This document shows, one piece after another, positions 59,266-64,000 of a DNA stretch of 64,000 nucleotides. The DNA comes from Pseudooceanicola marinus (lineage in GTDB: Bacteria > Pseudomonadota > Alphaproteobacteria > Rhodobacterales > Rhodobacteraceae), in assembly GCF_020177265.1 (NCBI RefSeq), contig NZ_JAIVMC010000003.1, positions 186,001 through 250,000 on the forward strand, given 5' to 3'. The notes beneath the pieces are model-generated. The model was given only the letters and a program-made list of their open reading frames with translations. It had not been told where the DNA came from and ran no database searches. The translations under genes were made by a program, and so were the position numbers. How positions within the stretch are numbered: position 1 is the stretch's first letter; each line of letters begins with the position of its first letter.

Positions 59266-59691
59266 TCAGGCGCGGCCCACGGTCACGTCGATATTGCCCC
59301 GGGTGGCATGGCTGTAGGGGCAGACCTCATGGGCGGCGCTAATCAGCTGATCCGCCGTGTCGGCCTCCAGACCGGGCAGGTCGACCGTGATCGCCACCTG
59401 CAGGGCGAACCCGTCATCCGCGCGCTTTCCGATCGAGACCTCTGCTTTGGCCGTCGCGGTGTCAGGCACCTTGATCTTCTGTCCCCGGGCGACGGCCTTC
59501 AGCGCCGAAAGGAAGCAGGCGGCGTAGCCTGCGGCGAACATCTGTTCGGGGTTGGTGCCGTCGCCACCGGCGCCGCCCAGCTCCTTCGGGGTGACCAGGG
59601 CGACCGACAGGGCGCCATCGGCAGTTTCGGCGCGCCCTTCGCGACCGCCGGTTGCTAAGGCGCTGGTGGTGTAGAGCGGGGTGATGGACAT
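59266..59691 (-). CDS. ohr: Organic hydroperoxide resistance protein Ohr
   Basis: A 141-residue OsmC-fold peroxidase. Redox pair Cys59 (AACFLSAL) and Cys124 (EVCPYSHA), with the conserved NPEQMFAAGYAACF and EVCPYSHATRGN. Reduces lipid and organic hydroperoxides. Divergent from its MarR/OhrR regulator; three ATCGC-type palindromes lie between. Confidence 0.93.
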   Translation of the reverse strand: MSITPLYTTSALATGGREGRAETADGALSVALVTPKELGGAGGDGTNPEQMFAAGYAACFLSALKAVARGQKIKVPDTATAKAEVSIGKRADDGFALQVAITVDLPGLEADTADQLISAAHEVCPYSHATRGNIDVTVGRA

Positions 59692-59723
59692 GAGGGGCTC
59701 CTTTCGAGTCGAGAGCGATTAGG

Positions 59724-59800
59724 TCGCATGCGATACAGTTAGGGCCCCTTGTCCCGCTGGCAAGGCCTTGGCGCGCACTTGCGATAAAATCGCCTGCGAT
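59724..59800. promoter_or_regulatory. OhrR operators between ohr and ohrR
   Basis: TCGCATGCGA at 59724-59733, GCGAT-AAA-ATCGC at 59781-59793 and ATCGC-CT-GCGAT at 59789-59800. The last two share an arm. The first lies by the ohr start, the others just before ohrR, fitting repression of both. Confidence 0.65.
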
Positions 59801-59813
59801 CTATCTCGGAAAC

Positions 59814-60341
59814 ATGACGCAGGCCCCTGATCCCTCCGCGCCACTGCCTGGCGCCGCTGTAAAAGAACCCGACGCGCCCCTGGCCGCAACGGAGGCCCTG
59901 CTGTGCTTCAACCTCTACGCCGCCAGCCACGCCTTCATCCGGCTCTATGCGCCCTATCTGGAACGGTTGTCGCTGACCTATCCGCAGTTCCTGGTCCTCT
60001 TGCTGCTGCATGAAAAGGACGGGCAGGGGGTGGGCGAGATCGGCCGGGCGCTGTCGATGGAGACCAATACCCTGTCGCCCCTGCTGAAACGGATGCAGGG
60101 GGCGGGCCTGTTGGATCGGGTGCGGTCGCAGGCGGATGAACGGCGGGTGGAGATCCGGCTGACAGAGGCCGGGCGGGCCCGTGCGGCCGAGGCGGCGGAG
60201 GTGCCGGGCTGCATCGCCCGTGACGGCGGGATGACCGAAGAAAGCTATCACCAGAGCCTGGCCACCCTGCGCGCGTTGCGGCGCGAGATCGCGGAGACCG
60301 AGGCGCGGGCACAGTCTCGGGGCGAAGGCGATCAGCGGTAG
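59814..60341 (+). CDS. ohrR: OhrR, MarR-type peroxide sensor
   Basis: A 175-residue winged-helix repressor with the reactive Cys31 in the OhrR signature LLCFNLYAASHAF. DNA-binding part: LTYPQFLVLLLLHE, VGEIGRALSMETNTLSPLLKRM (motif METNTLSPLLKRM), then the wing with ADERRVEIRLT. The N-terminal 20 residues are Pro-rich. Its 3' end overlaps the convergent nuclease gene by ten bases. Confidence 0.9.
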   Translation: MTQAPDPSAPLPGAAVKEPDAPLAATEALLCFNLYAASHAFIRLYAPYLERLSLTYPQFLVLLLLHEKDGQGVGEIGRALSMETNTLSPLLKRMQGAGLLDRVRSQADERRVEIRLTEAGRARAAEAAEVPGCIARDGGMTEESYHQSLATLRALRREIAETEARAQSRGEGDQR

Positions 60342-60982
60342 GGCGCGCGCCAGCCGGCGGCCAGGGCCTCGGCCTCGCTGCAGAACCAGCGTTCACCCTT
60401 GGCGGTGTTGATCCGGGTCCGGTCATAGTGGGCGGAATAGGGGGTGTGGTAGATGCGCTGACCCTTGCCATTAATGTTGCCCTTGATCGGACAGTCGGCC
60501 TGCGGCGCGCTGGCCGCGGTCTGTTGCCAGCGCCCGGCGCGGTAGTCCCAGGGCATCACTGGCGTGCCCCGCGCCCAGAGGCCGCGCCCCTCGATCCGGG
60601 CCACCTTTTCCTGGTCGATATAGGTCAGCCCGTAGCGGCGGAAGGCGACAGCCTGGCCGGCCAGCACCATTTCGGCGCCCAGGTCACGACCGGCGACGGA
60701 GCAACGAGCCAGCAGTCGGTCGTAGGCATCCACCTCATCCCCCCGGCAGGTGACCTGCTGCCGCGCCGTCAGGCGTTTCAGAAAGGCAGTGGCCTCTGCG
60801 CCGCAGGGGGCGCCATGGCAGTCCTGCCCGGTTTCCGGCGCGTCGATGTCCAGCAGGCGCACGACCTGGCCGCGCAGCTCCAGCGTGTCGCCGTCGATGA
60901 TCCGCGCGGGGCCCTTCACCTCTCGCGCCAGGGCCGAGACCGGCAGGATGAGGCAGAGCAGCAGCAGGAGGGGCAGGCGCAT
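60332..60982 (-). CDS. Secreted thermonuclease-family protein
   Basis: A 216-residue exported protein with a signal peptide (LPLLLLLCLILPVSALA). SNase domain about 25-145: RIIDGDTLEL (metal Asp), LLDIDAPE (Arg missing at its usual place), later AYDRLLARC with the catalytic-type Arg, and AVAFRRYG. The C-terminal 70 residues form a Cys/Tyr-rich extension (CPIKGNINGKGQRIYHTPYS, key part CPIKGNI and HYDRTRI) common in this subgroup. Probably degrades extracellular DNA or RNA. Confidence 0.85.
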   Translation of the reverse strand: MRLPLLLLLCLILPVSALAREVKGPARIIDGDTLELRGQVVRLLDIDAPETGQDCHGAPCGAEATAFLKRLTARQQVTCRGDEVDAYDRLLARCSVAGRDLGAEMVLAGQAVAFRRYGLTYIDQEKVARIEGRGLWARGTPVMPWDYRAGRWQQTAASAPQADCPIKGNINGKGQRIYHTPYSAHYDRTRINTAKGERWFCSEAEALAAGWRAPYR

Positions 60983-61107
60983 GGGAGGTCCAAGTGTTAA
61001 CGAAGGTTAACGAAAGACCTAGTCCTGAACGGCCCGGGCGAGCAAGCGCTTGCCGGAGGCGTGGTAAAGAGGCATGAGCAGCGACAGCATGGGCCAAGGA
61101 GACAGCC

Positions 61108-61263
61108 ATGGATTATTCGAAGATGGGCGCGGCCAAGCCGCACAAGGGCGTGCCGCGTCACACCGAGAAGGGCCAGGATCGCGCCGCCGGGCAGAAGGGG
61201 CGCCCGTCGAAGGCTGATCTTCTGGCGCGGATGAAGAAGGCCGCGGAGCGCAAGGAGGGCTGA
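61108..61263 (+). CDS. Small basic protein, conserved type, function unknown
   Basis: A 51-residue ORF from ATG 61108 with AAGGAGA nine bases upstream. It is Lys/Arg-rich with a Gly/Pro-rich first half (MGAAKPHKGVPRHTEKGQ) and a helix candidate (ADLLARMKKAAERKEG). It has its own terminator 73 bases on. No family name known to me; nucleic-acid or ribosome binding is only a guess. Confidence 0.65.
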   Translation: MDYSKMGAAKPHKGVPRHTEKGQDRAAGQKGRPSKADLLARMKKAAERKEG

Positions 61264-61335
61264 GGCTTCGGCACGGGCGGCCGCGCAGGGCCTGAACGCA
61301 GCGCGAAGCCACCCGAACCCCAAGGCTTGCAGGAA

Positions 61336-61363
61336 AAAGGGCGCCTCACGGGGCGCCCTTTCT
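61336..61363 (+). terminator. Intrinsic terminator after the small basic protein
   Basis: AAAGGGCGCC, loop TCACGG, GGCGCCCTTT, then CT. A perfect ten-base stem; the A/T ends could also stop transcripts from the - strand. Confidence 0.8.
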
Positions 61364-61364
61364 C

Positions 61365-61432
61365 ATATACGATGGCTGGAAATGCTCCGGGGGAGGCGCC
61401 CGCAGGGCGGCGGGGGCAGAGCCCCCTTTTTC
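61365..61432 (-). repeat. 3'-flanking repeat element, copy 9
   Basis: On the - strand after pyruvate carboxylase: hairpin GGGGGCTCTGCCCCC, spacer, CCTCCCCCGGAGCATTTCC and the tail AGCCATCGTATATGAG. A second GGGGGCAGCGCCCCC hairpin (about 61458-61472) lies closer to the stop. Confidence 0.7.
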
Positions 61433-61482
61433 CTCCCATCTGCCGCCCTTCGGCGGCGGGGGCAGCGCCCCCTGCAGTCTCC

Positions 61483-64000
61483 TCAGTCGTCGTATTCCAC
61501 CAGCAGGTCCTTGGCGTCGATCTGCGCGCCCGGGGTGACATGCACGGCCTTGATCGTGCCGTCGCGGTCGGCGTGCAGGCCGGTTTCCATCTTCATCGCC
61601 TCGATGGTCAGGATCAGGTCACCCTGTTTCACCGCCTGGCCAGCGTTGACCCCGATGGAGGCCACGACACCCGGCATCGGCGCGGCCACATGGGCGGCGT
61701 TCGTCGGGTCCGCCTTGGGCCGTGCCGCCGCGCCGCCGGTGGCGGAGCGGTCGGCCACCCGGATCACCCGCGGCTGGCCATTCAGCTCGAAGAAGACCCG
61801 CGCCTCGCCATCCTCATGGGTTTCGCCCACGGCCTGCAGCCGGATCTCCAGCGTCTTGCCCGGATCGATCTCCGCCGAGATCTCCTCGCCCTGTTCCATG
61901 CCGTAGAAGAAGGTCTTCGTGGGCAGGGTGCGGACGGGGCCATAGAGCTCGTGGCGGGTGGCGTAGTCGAGGAACACCTTGGGGTACATCAGGTAGGAAT
62001 TGACGTCCTCGTCGTCGATCTCCCGCCCGCCGAGCTTTTCGGAGATTTCGCGGCGCACCGCCTCGAAGTCGACGGGGGGCAGATGGGCGCCGGGGCGCTC
62101 GGTGTTGGGCGCCTCGCCCTTCAGGATCTTGGCCACCAGCGCGGGCGGGAAGCCGCCCGGGGGCTGGCCCAGATTGCCGCGCATCATGTCGATCACGCTG
62201 TCGGGGAAGGAAATTTCGCGATCCGGGTCCTCGACCTCCTCGCGGGTCAGGCCCTGGCTGACCATCATCAGGGCCATGTCGCCCACCACCTTGGACGAGG
62301 GCGTGACCTTCACGATGTCGCCGAACATCTGGTTCACCTGGGCATAGGTGTGCGCCACCTCGTGCCAGCGTTCTTCCAGCCCCATGGACCGCGCCTGCGC
62401 CTTCAGGTTTGTGAACTGACCGCCGGGCATCTCATGCAGGTAGACCTCCGATGCGGGGGCCTGCATGCCGGATTCGAAGGCCACGTATTGCGCCCGCACT
62501 GCTTCCCAGTAATCCGACATCTGGCGGATCTGTTCGATATCCAGCCCGGTGTCGCGGTCGGTGAACATCAGCGCCTCGACGATCGAGCCGAGCGTCGGCT
62601 GCGAGGTGTTGCCGGAGAAGCTGTCCATCGCCGCATCGGCGGCATCCACGCCGGCCTCGGCGGCGGCCAGGATGGTGGCGCCCGCGATGCCCGAGGTGTC
62701 ATGGGTGTGGAAGTGGATGGGGATCTGGATCTCGTCCTTCAGCGCCTTGAACAGCACCCGCGCGGCGGAGGGTTTCAGCAGGCCCGCCATGTCCTTCACG
62801 CCCAGCACATGGGCGCCGGCGGCCTCCAGCTCCTTCGCCATGGCGACGTAGTATTTCAGGTCATACTTCGCCCGGTCGGGGTTCAGGATGTCGCCGGTGT
62901 AGCAGACGGTGCCTTCGCAGATCTTGCCGGTGTCGATCACTGCATCCATGGCGACGCGCATGTTCTCCACCCAGTTCAGGCTGTCGAAGACGCGGAAGAC
63001 GTCCATGCCGGTCTCGGCGGCCTGTTTCACGAAGGATTGCACCACGTTGTCGGGGTAGTTGGTGTAGCCCACCCCGTTCGAGCCGCGCAGCAGCATCTGG
63101 GTCAGGATGTTGGGGCAGGCGGCGCGAATGTCGCGCAGCCGCTGCCAGGGATCTTCCTGCAGGAAACGGAAGGCGACGTCGAAGGTGGCGCCGCCCCAGC
63201 ATTCCAGGCTGAACAGCTGCGGCAGGTTGGCGGCATAGCTGGGCGCGGCGCGGATCATGTCGACCGAGCGCATGCGGGTGGCCAGCAGCGACTGGTGGCC
63301 GTCGCGCATGGTCGTGTCGGTGATCAGCAGCGGCTCATGCGCCAGCATCCAGTCCGCCACGGCCTTCGGGCCCTTCTCGTCCAGCAGGGTCTTCGAGCCG
63401 GGGGGCACCTCCGGCCCGGCGGGCGGCGGGCTGGGCAGCTTGAACCCCTCGGGCAGGCCGGCGCGACCCTTGGTTTCCGGGTGACCGTTCACCGTCACGT
63501 CGGCGATGTAGGTCAGCACCTTGGTGCCCCGGTCGGCGGGGGTGCGGAAATCGAACAGCTCCGGCGTCGTGTCGATGAACTTCGTCGTGTACTGGTTGTT
63601 GAGGAAGGTCGGGTGCTTCAGCAGGTTCTGCACGAAGGCGATGTTGGTGCTGACCCCGCGAATGCGGAACTCGCGCAGGGCACGGTCCATTCGCGCGATG
63701 GCTTTCTCTGGCGTCTGGGCGCTGGCCGTCACCTTGACCAGCAGGCTGTCGTAGTAACGGGTGATCACCCCGCCGGCGTAGGCCGTGCCGCCGTCCAGGC
63801 GGATGCCCATCCCGGTGGCGGAGCGATAGGCGCTGATGCGGCCATAGTCGGGGATGAAGTTGTTCTGCGGATCTTCGGTGGTAATCCGGGTCTGCAGGGC
63901 GTGGCCGGTCAGGCGCACGTCATACTGGCTGGCCTTGCCGGTGGCTTCCGACAGGCTCTTGCCCTCGGCGATCATGATCTGCGCCTGCACGATGTCGATA
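61483..64000 (-). CDS. pyc: Pyruvate carboxylase, C-terminal part (cut by right edge)
   Basis: The frame is open through the right edge; about 838 codons of a protein that is usually about 1140 are visible. In order: end of the biotin carboxylase domain (YDVRLTGHALQTRI, GGTAYAGGVITRYYDSLLVKV), the carboxyltransferase barrel (DTTMRDGHQSLLATRMRS, LECWGGATFDVAFRFL, MLLRGSNGVGYTNYPDN, FHTHDTSG), the allosteric/tetramer part, and the biotin carrier domain with Lys in EAMKMET. It makes oxaloacetate from pyruvate for the TCA cycle. No adjacent pathway gene; two GC hairpins follow the stop. Confidence 0.95.
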   Translation of the reverse strand, partial: IDIVQAQIMIAEGKSLSEATGKASQYDVRLTGHALQTRITTEDPQNNFIPDYGRISAYRSATGMGIRLDGGTAYAGGVITRYYDSLLVKVTASAQTPEKAIARMDRALREFRIRGVSTNIAFVQNLLKHPTFLNNQYTTKFIDTTPELFDFRTPADRGTKVLTYIADVTVNGHPETKGRAGLPEGFKLPSPPPAGPEVPPGSKTLLDEKGPKAVADWMLAHEPLLITDTTMRDGHQSLLATRMRSVDMIRAAPSYAANLPQLFSLECWGGATFDVAFRFLQEDPWQRLRDIRAACPNILTQMLLRGSNGVGYTNYPDNVVQSFVKQAAETGMDVFRVFDSLNWVENMRVAMDAVIDTGKICEGTVCYTGDILNPDRAKYDLKYYVAMAKELEAAGAHVLGVKDMAGLLKPSAARVLFKALKDEIQIPIHFHTHDTSGIAGATILAAAEAGVDAADAAMDSFSGNTSQPTLGSIVEALMFTDRDTGLDIEQIRQMSDYWEAVRAQYVAFESGMQAPASEVYLHEMPGGQFTNLKAQARSMGLEERWHEVAHTYAQVNQMFGDIVKVTPSSKVVGDMALMMVSQGLTREEVEDPDREISFPDSVIDMMRGNLGQPPGGFPPALVAKILKGEAPNTERPGAHLPPVDFEAVRREISEKLGGREIDDEDVNSYLMYPKVFLDYATRHELYGPVRTLPTKTFFYGMEQGEEISAEIDPGKTLEIRLQAVGETHEDGEARVFFELNGQPRVIRVADRSATGGAAARPKADPTNAAHVAAPMPGVVASIGVNAGQAVKQGDLILTIEAMKMETGLHADRDGTIKAVHVTPGAQIDAKDLLVEYDD

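Overview
The window is about 64 kb of very GC-rich DNA. Gene content and arrangement point to an alphaproteobacterium of the order Rhodobacterales (Roseobacter/Paracoccaceae group). The pointers are an fdsGBACD-type NAD-linked formate dehydrogenase with an upstream LysR regulator, a MaoC-phosphotransacetylase fusion beside ackA, an imelysin/bacterioferritin/di-haem oxidase iron cluster, and creatinase. This assignment is an inference; no rRNA is present. Two identical-anticodon tRNA-Gly genes are the only RNA genes I can support. I see no insertion sequence, prophage or CRISPR array.

Left edge to 11.2 kb, + strand: a tightly coupled operon of seven genes, each overlapping the next by 1-11 bases. 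In order these are the C-terminal part of a type I polyketide synthase (cut by the window edge), an alpha-oxoamine synthase, UDP-galactopyranose mutase, a GlfT2-like galactofuranosyltransferase, a KpsS/RkpJ-like transferase, a ketoreductase-type SDR and a PAPS-type sulfotransferase. The PKS, oxoamine synthase, SDR and KpsS-like set is that of the Sinorhizobium meliloti rkp-1 capsule region (rkpA, rkpG, rkpH, rkpJ). Insertion of galactofuranose synthesis, galactofuranosyl transfer and sulfation is the distinctive part. I infer a sphingoid-like, polyketide-derived lipid carrying or anchoring a Galf-containing, possibly sulfated glycan. This is the best candidate in the window for an undescribed system.

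11.3-20.2 kb: a MarR regulator with an operator-promoter overlap, a secreted phytase-like esterase, a small DUF1772 membrane protein and an NAD(P)-binding protein divergent from a TetR regulator with three operators, an AidB-like acyl-CoA dehydrogenase, a PHP phosphoesterase, a TPR protein and a flavodoxin. 20.3-25.9 kb, - strand: a polyamine-type ABC importer (binding protein, ATPase, two permeases) with an attached unknown gene. 26.3-27.4 kb: a small ORF plus hemP, and an NAD(P)-binding protein. 27.5-30.0 kb: ackA and MaoC-pta. 30.5-37.7 kb: formate dehydrogenase fdsGBA-fdhD-fdsD with its LysR regulator. 37.9-40.0 kb: a trimethylamine-dehydrogenase-like demethylase.

40.2-47.6 kb, + strand: an iron cluster (small Cys peptide, unknown protein, imelysin, Bfd, bacterioferritin, di-haem oxidase, second imelysin, DUF1513) behind a motif shared with hemP. 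47.9-49.1 kb: creatinase. 49.4-54.4 kb: a patatin lipoprotein, then a trypsin-like PDZ protease with a two-component system, divergent from a secreted protein. 55.5-60.3 kb: TetR, an AT-richer gene-free stretch, a nitronate monooxygenase, an orphan ABC ATPase, two tRNA-Gly genes, and ohr/ohrR. 60.3-64 kb: a secreted nuclease, a 51-residue basic protein, and the C-terminal part of pyruvate carboxylase, cut by the right edge.

Across the window a recurring 3'-flanking element (GC hairpin, then a short CTCC/GGAG stem followed by TATTT) sits downstream of stop codons in most cases. At least nine clear copies and two degenerate ones are listed.
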